Positions 21,099 through 31,636 of a DNA stretch of 64,000 nucleotides are shown here, in pieces; within the stretch, counting starts at the first letter, position 1; the number at the start of each line of letters is the position of its first letter. This stretch comes from Reyranella sp. (GTDB lineage: Bacteria; Pseudomonadota; Alphaproteobacteria; Reyranellales; Reyranellaceae). The position numbers and the translations under genes were made by a program. Location of the stretch: positions 1 to 64,000 of the forward strand of contig JAUXWB010000328.1 of the NCBI GenBank assembly GCA_030684475.1. Reading direction: 5' to 3'. The notes beneath the pieces are model-generated. The model searched no databases. It saw only the letters and a list, made by a program, of their open reading frames with translations, and was not told the DNA's origin.

Positions 21099-21938
21099 AT
21101 GGATGGCGATTCCCCAACGCCCCGGGGCCGGTTGCACGGCTTCTCGATCAATCGCCTGATCCCCAACGTCCTGACGCTGGCAGCCCTGTGCTCGGGGCTG
21201 ACGGCGATCCGCTTCGCGCTCCAAGGCGAGATGCGCCTGGCGGTCATCGCCATCATCGTGGCTGCGATCTTCGACGCTCTCGACGGACGCGTCGCGCGTC
21301 GGCTGGGGGTCACTAGCCGGTTCGGCGCGGAGCTCGATTCGCTGTCGGATTTCCTGTGCTTCGGTGTCGCGCCTGCCCTTGTGCTCTATCTCGCCTCGCT
21401 GAAGGACGGCGGCGCGCTCGGCTGGGTGGTGACCCTGATGTTCCCCATTTGCTCGGCCTTGCGTCTGGCACGCTTCAACACCGCCTTGGTCTCAGACACG
21501 CCACCGCCCCCCGCCTGGACCGGATCGTATTTCACCGGCGTGCCGGCCCCGGCGGGGGCGTTGCTCGCCCTGATCCCTTTGATGATGAGCTTCGAGATCG
21601 AGGCTGCCTGGCCGCGCCATGCGTTGGTGGTGGGCGCGGTACTGGTCGTGGTCGGCGGCCTGATGGTGAGCCGACTGCCGACATACTCCTTCAAGAAGGG
21701 GCGGGTGCCCCGTCATCTCGTGCTGCCATCGCTGCTCGGTGCGGCGCTGGTCATGGGGGTGCTTGCGAGCGCCCCCTGGATCGCGGGGTCCCTGATCGGC
21801 CTGGTCTACGTCGCGTTGATCCCGTTCAGCTGGGCAGCCTATCGCCGCCAGGCGGCTCAGGACCGGCAGGCTGCGGCCAATTCGGCGGAGGTCGTGTCCC
21901 TGCGGGCGGTCGATTCCGGGCCGCCGCCGCAGGGCTGA
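21099..21938 (+). CDS. pssA: CDP-diacylglycerol--serine O-phosphatidyltransferase
   Basis: LIPNVLTLAALCSGLTAIRFAL, FDALDGRVARRLGVTSRFGAELDSLSD. Confidence 0.95.
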   Translation: MDGDSPTPRGRLHGFSINRLIPNVLTLAALCSGLTAIRFALQGEMRLAVIAIIVAAIFDALDGRVARRLGVTSRFGAELDSLSDFLCFGVAPALVLYLASLKDGGALGWVVTLMFPICSALRLARFNTALVSDTPPPPAWTGSYFTGVPAPAGALLALIPLMMSFEIEAAWPRHALVVGAVLVVVGGLMVSRLPTYSFKKGRVPRHLVLPSLLGAALVMGVLASAPWIAGSLIGLVYVALIPFSWAAYRRQAAQDRQAAANSAEVVSLRAVDSGPPPQG

Positions 21939-21953
21939 CCGTCCCTGCGGCAC

Positions 21954-22571
21954 ATGTTCGATCCCGTCCTTCGGCGCCTGATCGATCCTCCGCTCAATCG
22001 CGCCGGCGCTTGGCTGGCAGGTCGGGGCGTACCAGCCAACGGCGCAAGCCTCGCCGGACTGGCGGTCGGACTGCTGGCGGTGCCGACGCTGGCCTATGGT
22101 CGATACGACTTGGCGCTGATCGCGATCGTGCTCAATCGATTGATCGACGGCGTGGATGGGCCGATCGCGCGGCACAGCCGCTCGACGCCGTTCGGTGGCT
22201 ATCTCGACATCATGTGCGACATGGCATTCTACGCAGCGGTCCCGGTCGGCTTCGCTCTCGCCAATCCGGCAAACGCCATCTGGGCCGCTGTCGTGCTGGC
22301 ATCCTTCGTGTGCACCGGGGCTTCGTTCCTGGGACGCGCTGTCCTGGCGGTGGAGCATGGTGAAGCCTATGACGGCAAACGCGGCCGGAAGTCTTTCCTC
22401 CATGCGGCGGGACTGATCGAGGGAAGCGAGACGATAGGGGCGTTCGTGTTGTTCTGCCTCTTCCCCGCGGCCTTCGGCTGGCTGGCGGGCATATTCGCCA
22501 TCTTGTGCGTCTGGACGGCGGCGGCCCGGGTTGTCGAGGCCTATCGCTCGGCGACAGTAAACGGGGCCTGA
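21954..22571 (+). CDS. CDP-alcohol phosphatidyltransferase family protein
   Basis: GVPANGASLAGL..., NRLIDGVDGPIARHSRSTPFGGYLDIMCD. Confidence 0.9.
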   Translation: MFDPVLRRLIDPPLNRAGAWLAGRGVPANGASLAGLAVGLLAVPTLAYGRYDLALIAIVLNRLIDGVDGPIARHSRSTPFGGYLDIMCDMAFYAAVPVGFALANPANAIWAAVVLASFVCTGASFLGRAVLAVEHGEAYDGKRGRKSFLHAAGLIEGSETIGAFVLFCLFPAAFGWLAGIFAILCVWTAAARVVEAYRSATVNGA

Positions 22572-22632
22572 GGACCCGCCCTATGGGGTCGTGAGAAGAT
22601 TGCAGTGAACGTGCATTAAATCTTGGAAATCA

Positions 22633-22649
22633 AACATATTCAATATGTT
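22633..22649. promoter_or_regulatory. Perfect palindrome AACATATT-C-AATATGTT in AT-rich region upstream of flp
   Basis: 8-bp arms, 1-bp centre, inside an unusually AT-rich intergenic stretch. Confidence 0.45.
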
Positions 22650-22780
22650 ATAGAGACTTCTTCATATTTTCGACTAAATTAGATTGACCCAAGAATCTGC
22701 ATTAAGTACGATTCTTACCATTCCTCAATGGGACGTCGGTTGGCGGGTCGTTGCCCAGTGCGAGGTCTTGGAGACCAAGT

Positions 22781-22945
22781 ATGCTGTCCATCTTTCGGCG
22801 ATTGATGAGAGACAATCAGGGTGCCACGGCGGTCGAATACACGCTGATCGCGTCGCTGATTGCCGTCGCCGCGATCGCTTCGATGCGCACCGTGGGCGGC
22901 AAGATCTCCAACGTCTTGGGCAATACTTCCAACACCTTGAGTTGA
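22781..22945 (+). CDS. flp: Flp family type IVb pilin
   Basis: MLSIFRRLMRDNQGATAVEYTLIASLIAVAAIASMRTVGGKISNVLGNTSNTLS. Confidence 0.95.
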   Translation: MLSIFRRLMRDNQGATAVEYTLIASLIAVAAIASMRTVGGKISNVLGNTSNTLS

Positions 22946-23309
22946 GACGTCGACGCCGAGGCATTTTCCGAGGGCGGACCAGCGATGGGCCGCCTGACGT
23001 ATTGACCCCCTATTAGCTGTGTAGGATGCCAATTTTCCCTTTATAAATAATGCACTAACGTCTTGACTTCAGGTATTGAGCAAAATATCCTTTGTAACGT
23101 TCTTATCTGCAGTCCTTTGTTTTCATTTCGTTTGTACATTCGTTTGGAAGTTTTGAGTTTCGCGCCATTTCCAAGGCTGCCGAACGCGGCCGGGCACAAG
23201 CGAACCCGTACAAGCAAAACCTAAGGACGGCGGGAGCTCCGGTCGTGACGTGGTGGGCTTTTCGTTCGCCGCGAGGACGACTGGATCATCGCGGGTCAGA
23301 TGGTGTCGG

Positions 23310-23813
23310 ATGTCGCTGCTTGTCCTTCTCCAGTTCGCATGTCTGATCGGCTTTGGGCTGCTGCTTGTCGCGGCCGCCTGGCAGGATCTGCGTTCGATGC
23401 GGATCGCCGACGGGCTTTCCATGGCGATCGTCGCGGCATTCAGCGTGTGGGCGCTGAGCGGCATGGCGTCGGGCAACACCTCGCTTTCCAGGATCGGACT
23501 CGCGGCTGGCTGCGCCATTGCAGTGTTCGCGATCAGCGCCCTGGCCTTCGCTATCGGCGCGCTGGGCGGCGGCGACGTCAAGCTGCTGTCAGCATCCAGC
23601 CTCTTCGCCGGGCCAGCCTTGCTGGCTGATTTCCTGATGATCACGGCAGTCGTGGGCGGCCTGCTGGGCTTGGCGATGCTCGTTGGCGCGCGGATCGGGC
23701 CTGCGCCGGCCGGCGACGGCTCACTGTCGGCGCGTCTGCGCGGCGGCCTGCCCTACGGCCCGGCGATCGCCGCGGGCGGCCTGTGGGTTGCGGCGGCGCA
23801 GGCGGCTTCATGA
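23310..23813 (+). CDS. cpaA: Prepilin peptidase CpaA/TadV
   Basis: AAWQDLRSMRIADGLSMAI, ALGGGDVKLLSASSLFAG. Confidence 0.9.
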   Translation: MSLLVLLQFACLIGFGLLLVAAAWQDLRSMRIADGLSMAIVAAFSVWALSGMASGNTSLSRIGLAAGCAIAVFAISALAFAIGALGGGDVKLLSASSLFAGPALLADFLMITAVVGGLLGLAMLVGARIGPAPAGDGSLSARLRGGLPYGPAIAAGGLWVAAAQAAS

Positions 23814-23832
23814 ACGGGTTGGAGGCGGCATC

Positions 23833-24825
23833 TTGAACAGCAAGCGCGTTGCCTTCCTGTTGCTGGCGGTCATCGTTGCCGGTTCGACGGCCTTCTTGGC
23901 CCGTGCCTGGCTGCAGGCCGAACGGGCGGCGATCGTGGCGCAGGCCGGCGGGCAGCGACAGGTCACGCCTGCCAAGCCGGCCGTACAGGTCCTGGTGGCG
24001 CGCACGGCGATCCGCACCGGCCAGATCATCAAGCCCGATGATCTGCGCTGGCAGGCATGGCCGCAGGGCGCATTGCCGCCGACCTACATCATCGAAGGCA
24101 GGCGTCCTATTTCCGACTTCGTGGGAGCGGTGGCGCGCAGCGCCTTCCACGTCGGTGAGCCGATCGTCGAAGTCGAGATTGTCATGCCGGGATCGCGCGG
24201 CTTCCTGGCCGCTGTGCTGCGCTCCGGCATGCGCGCGGTCAGCGTGCCGGCCACGGCCACCAGCGCGGTTTCCGGTTTCATCTATGCCGGCGATCGCGTC
24301 GACGTGTTGCTGACTCACGTATTGAACAGCCCGACTGGGCAGCACAGCGCCACCGAGACGATCCTGCGCAATGCGCGCGTGATCGCGATGGACCAGAAGC
24401 TCGACTTCGCGCCCGGCGACAAGCCGGACATCGCCAAGACGGCGACACTCGAACTTACCCCGAAGCAGACCGAAATCATCACGCTCGCGGTCAAGATGGG
24501 CGATCTGTCCCTGGCCCTGCGCAGTCTGCAGGACCCGGAGGACGGTGATCGCGACCCGGATGTCGCCGATGAGGTCTCCGCCGAACTCGGTTACAGCTAT
24601 ACCCGCGACAGCCAGGTCAGCCGCCTGATCAAGAGCCCGACGGCCGCCCCGGCGCCCGAGATCGCGCGCAACGCCATCTTCCTGTTACGCGGCGGCAACC
24701 GCACCAAACAGGACCTCGACGGCAGCGCAAGCGCCGATCCGTCCGCCCCGCCAACGCCTGATCCCGCCAAGCAGGGTCCACGAACGACAACCTTCACCCG
24801 TACCCTCCCGAGTGTGCCGCAATGA
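23833..24825 (+). CDS. cpaB: Flp pilus assembly protein CpaB/RcpC
   Basis: TTG start; VLVARTAIRTGQIIKPDDLRWQAWP, GMRAVSVPATATSAVSGFIYAGDRVDVLLTH. Confidence 0.9.
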   Translation: MNSKRVAFLLLAVIVAGSTAFLARAWLQAERAAIVAQAGGQRQVTPAKPAVQVLVARTAIRTGQIIKPDDLRWQAWPQGALPPTYIIEGRRPISDFVGAVARSAFHVGEPIVEVEIVMPGSRGFLAAVLRSGMRAVSVPATATSAVSGFIYAGDRVDVLLTHVLNSPTGQHSATETILRNARVIAMDQKLDFAPGDKPDIAKTATLELTPKQTEIITLAVKMGDLSLALRSLQDPEDGDRDPDVADEVSAELGYSYTRDSQVSRLIKSPTAAPAPEIARNAIFLLRGGNRTKQDLDGSASADPSAPPTPDPAKQGPRTTTFTRTLPSVPQ

Positions 24826-26825
24826 GCCAGTCGTTCGCCTTTGCGCCCAAACCATCGATCTGGCGTCGCGCCAGCGCATCACTCGCGCTTGCCGCGGCCC
24901 TGTCATTTGCGCTGCAGCCCACGCCCGCCCTGGCGCAGACGGTCCAGCCAGACGGGACGGCCAAGGTCCAGACGAAAACCAAGAGCTCGAACGCCAACAC
25001 TGTGGCCAAGAAGTCGGCTCGGAAGACGAGCCCCACCGACAATGTCTCGGATGACCTCAATCGCCGCGAGGCGGAGCGGGCCGAACAGGTCGTGCGGGCC
25101 ATGGCATCGCCACCGGCGACGAGTGCGCCGCTGGCGATCGGGGCCCCGACCGCTGCCGTATTGCCCATCACGGCCGGGTCCACCAGCCCGCTACCGCCGA
25201 CGGTCGCCGCCATTCCGCCCCGGACGCCAATCGTCAGTGCCTCACTCACGCCCGACGTCGGAACCTCTCAGGCGACGCCGGCGATGCCTCAACCGCCGGT
25301 CGCCGGTGCACCGGCCGCCGACCGCGGCACCGGGCAAATCGTCCAGACACAAACGCCGACCCAACCGCAGATTACCCCGACACCACGGCAAGCGCAGGCG
25401 CCGCCGCCGGTGCCGATCCCGCCCGCGACCGCCCCCGGGGCGCCGCGACAGCCCCAGGTCATCGGTGGTGCACCGAGCCGTGCCTTCGGTCAAAGCCAGA
25501 TCGTGCCGACCGAACCGCCGACACTCAGGCTCGAGATCAACAAGGGCACCGCAATCAAGTTGCCCGGCCCCGCCGCCACCGTGTTCGTGGCCGCCCCCGA
25601 CATTGCCGACGTCCAGGTGCGGTCCCCGACCATGGTCTATGTCTTCGCCAAGAAGGCCGGCGATACGGTGCTCTATGCCGTCGACGATCAGGATCGGGTG
25701 CTGCTGAATACCATCGTCAGCGTCACCTCGCCGATCAGCCGCATGAAGGGCGCCCTTGACACGCTGCATCCCGGCAACGGCATCTCCTACGACAACCAGG
25801 GCGAGACGATCGTGATAACCGGGACGGTCCGCTCGGCGGTAGTTGCCGAAGATGCACGCCGGTTGGCCCTGCAGCACGTTGCCGGAAACGCCGCCAAGGT
25901 CATCAGCAATGTCAGGGTCGACGCCCCCACGCAGGTGCAATTGCGCGTCAAGGTGGCCGAAGTCAGGCGCGAGGCGCTGAAGCGCGTCGGCATCAACTGG
26001 CAGAACATCAACAATGTCGCCCTGTTCGGCCTCGCGACGTTCGGTATCGGTGCCGGTGCGGGATTTGCCGTCCGCACGGCTCAGTCCGTCGGCGGCGTGG
26101 CCTCGGGTGCCATCTCCTTCCAATCCAACGACGGCAGCCTGAATGGCTTAATCGACTTCCTGGCCACCCAGAACCAGGCGACCATCCTCGCCGAACCAAA
26201 TTTGATCGCGATGTCCGGCGAGACGGCGAGCTTTCTTGCCGGTGGTGAGATTCCGATCATCACGCCGCAAGGCGGGACCACCAACGCCACGATTACGGTG
26301 GCCTACAAGCAGGTTGGTGTCAGTCTCGCCTTCACCCCGACCATCATCGGTGATCGCATCAATCTCAAGGTCGCGCCGGAAGTGAGCCAGCTTTCGTCGG
26401 TCGGGTCGATCAGCGTGCCGCTCACGGCGACTGCCGTGGTGACCGTGCCGGGCATTCAGACACGCAAGGCATCGACCACGATCGAGCTTGGCAGCGGCCA
26501 GAGCTTTGCCATCGCCGGATTGCTGCAGTCGTCTTCGCAGCAGGACGTGGTCAAGCTGCCCTGGCTCGGCGACATTCCCGTCCTCGGCTCGCTGTTCAAG
26601 TCCGACGCCTATCAGCGCTCGGAAACGGAGCTGGTCATCATCATCACGCCGTACTTCGTCGAGCCCACGAGCGGCAAGCTGCGTACGCCTCTCACCGATC
26701 GCGTGCCGCCGACCGATGCCGACCGTCTGGTCTATCAACGCCTCAACCATCCGACGCCGCCTCGGCGCGTCTCGGTCGGTCGTCCGCAGTACTCCGGCCC
26801 GTCGGCGGGCTTCAAGCTGGATTAG
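24822..26825 (+). CDS. cpaC: Pilus assembly secretin CpaC/RcpA
   Basis: VFVAAPDIADVQVRSPTMVYVFAKKAGDTVLYAVD, secretin domain ILAEPNLIAMSGETASFLAGGEIPI. Confidence 0.95.
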   Translation: MSQSFAFAPKPSIWRRASASLALAAALSFALQPTPALAQTVQPDGTAKVQTKTKSSNANTVAKKSARKTSPTDNVSDDLNRREAERAEQVVRAMASPPATSAPLAIGAPTAAVLPITAGSTSPLPPTVAAIPPRTPIVSASLTPDVGTSQATPAMPQPPVAGAPAADRGTGQIVQTQTPTQPQITPTPRQAQAPPPVPIPPATAPGAPRQPQVIGGAPSRAFGQSQIVPTEPPTLRLEINKGTAIKLPGPAATVFVAAPDIADVQVRSPTMVYVFAKKAGDTVLYAVDDQDRVLLNTIVSVTSPISRMKGALDTLHPGNGISYDNQGETIVITGTVRSAVVAEDARRLALQHVAGNAAKVISNVRVDAPTQVQLRVKVAEVRREALKRVGINWQNINNVALFGLATFGIGAGAGFAVRTAQSVGGVASGAISFQSNDGSLNGLIDFLATQNQATILAEPNLIAMSGETASFLAGGEIPIITPQGGTTNATITVAYKQVGVSLAFTPTIIGDRINLKVAPEVSQLSSVGSISVPLTATAVVTVPGIQTRKASTTIELGSGQSFAIAGLLQSSSQQDVVKLPWLGDIPVLGSLFKSDAYQRSETELVIIITPYFVEPTSGKLRTPLTDRVPPTDADRLVYQRLNHPTPPRRVSVGRPQYSGPSAGFKLD

Positions 26826-26835
26826 GGGAGACGTC

Positions 26836-27510
26836 ATGCGATCCGTCATTTTCGTGCTTCTCGCCGCCGGCGGCCTTGTGGCCTGCGCCAATCCCGTCGC
26901 GCAGCAGGCCACCGTGGATACGGTTCACGATGCGGTGCGCGCCGACACGATGGTCGCCATCAACTTCGCGCCCGGCGCCGGCCAGCTCGACGCCACGCAG
27001 ATCAACGGGCTCAAGGCCATGGTTGCCGCAGGCAGGCGCGCGCAGCGCGACGAATTTGCCGTCGTGTTCGACGGCTCAGGTGGCCCCGCGCAGCGGATGC
27101 GCGCGCAACGCGTCGCCCAGAGCCTATCGGAGGCGGGCGCACACTGGGTTACCACCGCTGTGGAACCCGCCATGGCGATGGGACCGAACTCGGTCGTCGT
27201 TGTGCGATCCGAATATCTGATCGCCAGCAACAGGTGCCCGAACTATTTGCCGGCTTCCATGTGGAACCCGAACGAAGCCGCCATGCCGGGGTTTGGCTGT
27301 GCCGACGCTTACAACATGGGCCAGATGCTTGCTCGGCCGCGCGACGCGGCGGTGGGTCGTTCCCCCGGCCCGGCTGATGGCACGGTCAACGCGGAGGCGG
27401 TCGCTCGTTATCGAGAGGGCAGGGTCCGCCCGCTCGGTTCGGCCGGTAGCGGCGCTTCGACCCTCGGTGGTGGCGCGGCGTCCGGCGGCGCCACGTCCGG
27501 TACGAACTGA
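26836..27510 (+). CDS. cpaD: CpaD-type pilus assembly lipoprotein
   Basis: Lipobox LVACANP; position between cpaC and cpaE. Confidence 0.75.
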   Translation: MRSVIFVLLAAGGLVACANPVAQQATVDTVHDAVRADTMVAINFAPGAGQLDATQINGLKAMVAAGRRAQRDEFAVVFDGSGGPAQRMRAQRVAQSLSEAGAHWVTTAVEPAMAMGPNSVVVVRSEYLIASNRCPNYLPASMWNPNEAAMPGFGCADAYNMGQMLARPRDAAVGRSPGPADGTVNAEAVARYREGRVRPLGSAGSGASTLGGGAASGGATSGTN

Positions 27511-27520
27511 GGCGCCAGGG

Positions 27521-28804
27521 ATGTCTGCCATGGCGAGCGCCCAAGTCCTGACGTCGATTTCGCGAGACGACAAGCCCGGTCTCAGCGCCATGGCCTTCAT
27601 CTCCGACACGGCGACACTGTCGCGCGTCTCGGCCGACCTGTTCAGCGTGACGCTGGGCAAGGCCAACGTCCGCGAGGGCTCGATCGATGCCGCGCTGGCG
27701 ATCGGCGAGTGGCCGCGCGACCTCGATCTCCTCATTGTCGATCTCGCCAGCGCCGCTGACCCGATCGCCGATGCCGCCGCCCTCAAGACCGCCGTTCCGG
27801 GCGGCTGCATCGTGATTGGCGTCGGCCGCATCAACGACGTGGCCCTGTTCCGGGACCTGATCGCCGTGGGATTCAACGACTACTTGGCGCTTCCGTTTGC
27901 CGAAGGCGCCATGAGCCGGGCGGTGGACCGTGCGCTCGAGCTTCGCCAGCGGACCGGAAATGGCGTCGTGTTGGGCCAGTCGCCGCTGAAGGATGCCGCG
28001 CCGCGAACTCTGTCGGTCATCGGCGCGCGTGGGGGTGTCGGCGCGACAACGGTGGCGGTCGCCATTGCCGCCATGCTGGGCACCCGGCTCAAGGAAGAGG
28101 TCCTGCTGATCGACTTCGACCTGCACTACGGCTCTCTCATGCTGGCGCTCGATCTCGAGGCGATCGATGCCTTGCGCGAGGCGCTGGATCAGCCCGATCG
28201 GATCGATGCCCTGTTCATTCAGCAAGTGGCGCAGAAAAAGAGTGATTACCTCTACGCAATCGGCGCGGAGGAAGCGCCGACGAACGGATTCCAGGCCCGG
28301 CCTCACGCCGCCGGCGACTTCCTGAGGTCGATCCATCGTCGCTTCCGCTGGGTCGTAGCCGACGTACCGCGCGGCGATCCCGTGATCCAACGCCAGGTCA
28401 TCGAGGCGTCGACCGATATTCTGCTCGTGACCGATCTGTCGCTGCCTGGCGTCCGCGACGCGATGCGCCTTCAGCAGCTCGTTCACGACGTGGCGCCTGG
28501 CGCGAAATTGTACATCGCCACCGGCGGCGCGATCGACGCGCGACGCTCGGCGGTCAAGGTGGCCGACGTCGAACGAACGCTCAAGCGTAAGGTCGATTGC
28601 CAGATCCCGGCCGATACGGCGGCGGCGCATTCGGCCGTGAATGTCGGCAAGTCGGTGTCCGAAGCGGCGCCAGCCAGCGGCATCGTCAAGGCGCTGCGTC
28701 CGCTCGTCGCCGGTCTCGACGCGCCGGGCGACCCAGGGACATCGGGCAAGGTGCGGAAGATGCCGAGCCTGATCGAACGTCTCGGCCGCGGCCTGAAGAA
28801 GTAG
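27521..28804 (+). CDS. cpaE: CpaE-like pilus assembly/localisation ATPase
   Basis: SVIGARGGVGATTVAVAIAAMLG, VLLIDFDLHYGSLMLALDLE. Confidence 0.9.
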   Translation: MSAMASAQVLTSISRDDKPGLSAMAFISDTATLSRVSADLFSVTLGKANVREGSIDAALAIGEWPRDLDLLIVDLASAADPIADAAALKTAVPGGCIVIGVGRINDVALFRDLIAVGFNDYLALPFAEGAMSRAVDRALELRQRTGNGVVLGQSPLKDAAPRTLSVIGARGGVGATTVAVAIAAMLGTRLKEEVLLIDFDLHYGSLMLALDLEAIDALREALDQPDRIDALFIQQVAQKKSDYLYAIGAEEAPTNGFQARPHAAGDFLRSIHRRFRWVVADVPRGDPVIQRQVIEASTDILLVTDLSLPGVRDAMRLQQLVHDVAPGAKLYIATGGAIDARRSAVKVADVERTLKRKVDCQIPADTAAAHSAVNVGKSVSEAAPASGIVKALRPLVAGLDAPGDPGTSGKVRKMPSLIERLGRGLKK

Positions 28805-28810
28805 ACGGCC

Positions 28811-30622
28811 ATGTTTGGTTTGCGCGCCAAGAAGACCGAACAGGCCGAGGGTCCTGCCGTCGGCCCGCTCGACCGGATCGACCGGCGCACCCCGGTAGAG
28901 CCGCGCCCCAGTCTCATCCCTGTCGACCGTGACGCACGAGTCGCCGCCGCCGCCGCCAGCTTGCGCGAGGCGGTCGCTCCGCGGCTGCGGGCGCTGATCG
29001 ATGCGGGCGCCCCGGCCGGCGAGGTGACGCGACAGGCGGGATCGCTGTCGCAGGCGCATTTCCGCGGCCACGGCGTCCTGCTGGCGCCCCTCGACCTGCG
29101 CAATTACGTGGCCGATGTTCTGCGCCCGATCCTTCCGGCGACCACCTTCGGCGAGCCGACACCCGACGCTTCGGCGGTGGTGACGCCGGAGCCGATCGGT
29201 GGCGACGCCGAGGTTTCCGCGGCAAGGACGCCCGATCTCTCCGAACGATCGCCGACGCAGTCGTCGACCCCGAAGACCGGCACGCCAGCGCGCTCGATCT
29301 CGCATCCGGCTGGCTCCCCGGTCAAGGGCGATCCTGCGGATAAGTCGTCCAGCAAGCTCTCCCGCAGCAAGGTCGACCAGGCACGGCGCGCCGTGCAGCC
29401 CATGGTCATGACCCGCATCGATCTCGCGGCCGCCGTCAGCCTGCCGCGCAGCGAGCTGGTGCGTCAGCTCGAGGGGCTTGCCGCCGAACTGCTCGCTGAG
29501 CATCGCATTCAGCTCAATCGACCCGAGCAGTCAGACCTCGTCTATCAGCTCGTCAACGACATGATGGGGCTCGGCCCTCTCGAGCCGCTGCTGGAGGACG
29601 AGAGCATTACCGACATCATGATCAACGGCGCGAAGCAGATCTACGTGGAGCGTGCCGGCAAGATCGATCTCACCACGGTGACGTTTGAAGACAACACCCA
29701 TCTTCTCAACATCTGCAACAGAATCGTCAGCCGCATCGGTCGGCGCGTCGACGAGGCGAGTCCGATCTGCGATGCGCGCCTGGAAGACGGCAGCCGCGTC
29801 AACATCATCATTCCGCCGCTGGCGATCGACGGTCCATCGGTTTCGATCCGCAAGTTCGGCAAGCGCCAGATCGGTTTTGACCAGATGGCGCAGCAGGGCA
29901 ACATCTCGCCCGCCATGGCGACGGTGCTGCGCATCGCCGCGCGCTGCCGGCTGAACACCGTCGTTTCGGGTGGTACCGGATCGGGAAAGACGACCATGTT
30001 GAACGCGCTGTCCGGCATGATCGACAACGGCGAGCGCGTCGTGACCATCGAGGACGCCGCCGAGCTGCGCATGCAGCAGCCCCATGTCGTCCGGCTGGAG
30101 ACCCGGCCCGCGAACCTCGAAGGCAACGGCGAGGTCACGATGCGCGACCTCGTGAAGAACGCCCTGCGCATGCGTCCCGACCGCATCATTCTCGGCGAGG
30201 TCCGCGGCCCCGAGGCGATCGACCTGCTGCAGGCCATGAACACCGGGCATGACGGTTCGATGGGGACGCTGCACGCCAACCGGCCGCGAGAGGCCCTCAC
30301 GCGTCTCGAAAACATGGTCACCATGGGCGCGTCGAACCTGCCGCCCAAGGCCATCCGCTCGCAGATCGCCGGTTCGCTGCAATTGATCGTGCAGATCAGC
30401 CGTATGCGGGACGGCGTGCGGCGGGTCACGCATATCTCCGAAGTCATGGGCATGGAGGGTGAAGTCGTCATCACCCAGGACCTGTTCACCTATGAATTTC
30501 ACGGCGAAACCACCGATGGCAGGCTGAGTGGTGCCTTCAAGAGCTCGGGGTTGCGGCCGCATTTCCTGCCCCGTGCCGCCTATTACGGCCTCGACAAGGT
30601 GCTGATGGAGGCGATGGCATGA
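28811..30622 (+). CDS. cpaF: CpaF/TadA secretion ATPase
   Basis: VVSGGTGSGKTTMLNALSGMI, GEVRGPEAIDLLQAMNTGHDGSMGTLHANRPREALTRLE. Confidence 0.97.
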   Translation: MFGLRAKKTEQAEGPAVGPLDRIDRRTPVEPRPSLIPVDRDARVAAAAASLREAVAPRLRALIDAGAPAGEVTRQAGSLSQAHFRGHGVLLAPLDLRNYVADVLRPILPATTFGEPTPDASAVVTPEPIGGDAEVSAARTPDLSERSPTQSSTPKTGTPARSISHPAGSPVKGDPADKSSSKLSRSKVDQARRAVQPMVMTRIDLAAAVSLPRSELVRQLEGLAAELLAEHRIQLNRPEQSDLVYQLVNDMMGLGPLEPLLEDESITDIMINGAKQIYVERAGKIDLTTVTFEDNTHLLNICNRIVSRIGRRVDEASPICDARLEDGSRVNIIIPPLAIDGPSVSIRKFGKRQIGFDQMAQQGNISPAMATVLRIAARCRLNTVVSGGTGSGKTTMLNALSGMIDNGERVVTIEDAAELRMQQPHVVRLETRPANLEGNGEVTMRDLVKNALRMRPDRIILGEVRGPEAIDLLQAMNTGHDGSMGTLHANRPREALTRLENMVTMGASNLPPKAIRSQIAGSLQLIVQISRMRDGVRRVTHISEVMGMEGEVVITQDLFTYEFHGETTDGRLSGAFKSSGLRPHFLPRAAYYGLDKVLMEAMA

Positions 30623-31629
30623 CCGGGGATGCCGGGGCCCACGCCTTTGACCTCGACACGGTGACAATCCTCATCTCGGCCGGGTTCGTCCTGACCTTTG
30701 CGGCGCTTCGCGTGGTGTTCGGCGGTTTCTTCGCCGAGCGGCGACTGCGTGACAGGCTCGAGGATCTCGACGCACGCACACAGGCCGTCCCCCGCATGTT
30801 GCAGATGGCGACGCTGAGGCGTGTCGAAAAGGCCGGCCGGCTGCCGACACTCGACAGGCTGCTGTGGCGCTGGTTTCCCAATGCCAGCAGCATCCGCCAT
30901 AAGCTTCAGGCCTCGGGCATGAATGCCACCCTGGGCGATTTCGCCTTTGCCTCACTGGCGCTCGCCATCGTTGTGGCTTTCATTCTCTATGTTGTCCTCG
31001 ATATAGCGCCTGCCGTCGCGCTTGGCGGCTCATTGATGATCGGCGTCGGCTTGCCCAACGTCTGGGTCGGCTGGAAGGCGCGCCGCCGCGGCCAAAAGTT
31101 CAACCTCCTGTTCCCGGAGGCCATCGACCTGATCGTTCGCGCCCTGCGGGCCGGCCTGCCGGTTCAGGAGGCGATCGGCACGGTCGCGCGCGACATCAAG
31201 GATCCGGTCGGCGCCGTGTTTCGTCGTGTCCAGCAGGAGGTCCAACTCGGCACCCCGGTCGATACCGCACTGTGGCGGGTGGCGAAGACGGTGCAGACCG
31301 ATGAGTTCAATTTTCTCATCGTCGCCATGTCGATCCAGCGCGATACCGGCGGCAATCTGGCCGAGACGCTGGCCAATCTCAGCGCACTCCTGCGGGCCCG
31401 CCAGCAGCTTCGCCTGAAGATCCGGGCTTTCACCTCCGAGGCGCGAACCACGATGCTGATCATGGCCGGCCTGCCGTTCCTCGTCGGCGGCGGCCTGTTC
31501 TTGATCTCGCCGGACTATATCGGGCCGATGTTCACGACCGAAACAGGCCAGATGATTGCCGCCGGCGCCGCCTGCAGCATGGGGTTGGGGATCTACGTCA
31601 TGAACAAGATCGCCACGATCAAGGTCTGA
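30619..31629 (+). CDS. tadB: Type II secretion system F family protein TadB
   Basis: FPEAIDLIVRALRAGLPVQEAIGTVARDIKDPVGAVFRRVQQEVQLG. Confidence 0.95.
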   Translation: MTGDAGAHAFDLDTVTILISAGFVLTFAALRVVFGGFFAERRLRDRLEDLDARTQAVPRMLQMATLRRVEKAGRLPTLDRLLWRWFPNASSIRHKLQASGMNATLGDFAFASLALAIVVAFILYVVLDIAPAVALGGSLMIGVGLPNVWVGWKARRRGQKFNLLFPEAIDLIVRALRAGLPVQEAIGTVARDIKDPVGAVFRRVQQEVQLGTPVDTALWRVAKTVQTDEFNFLIVAMSIQRDTGGNLAETLANLSALLRARQQLRLKIRAFTSEARTTMLIMAGLPFLVGGGLFLISPDYIGPMFTTETGQMIAAGAACSMGLGIYVMNKIATIKV

Positions 31630-31636
31630 CACTGCG

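Noticed and set aside
27386-29503. 705-aa antisense ORF spanning cpaE/cpaF
   Set aside because: Crosses two well-supported genes on the other strand; low-complexity R/H/D composition.
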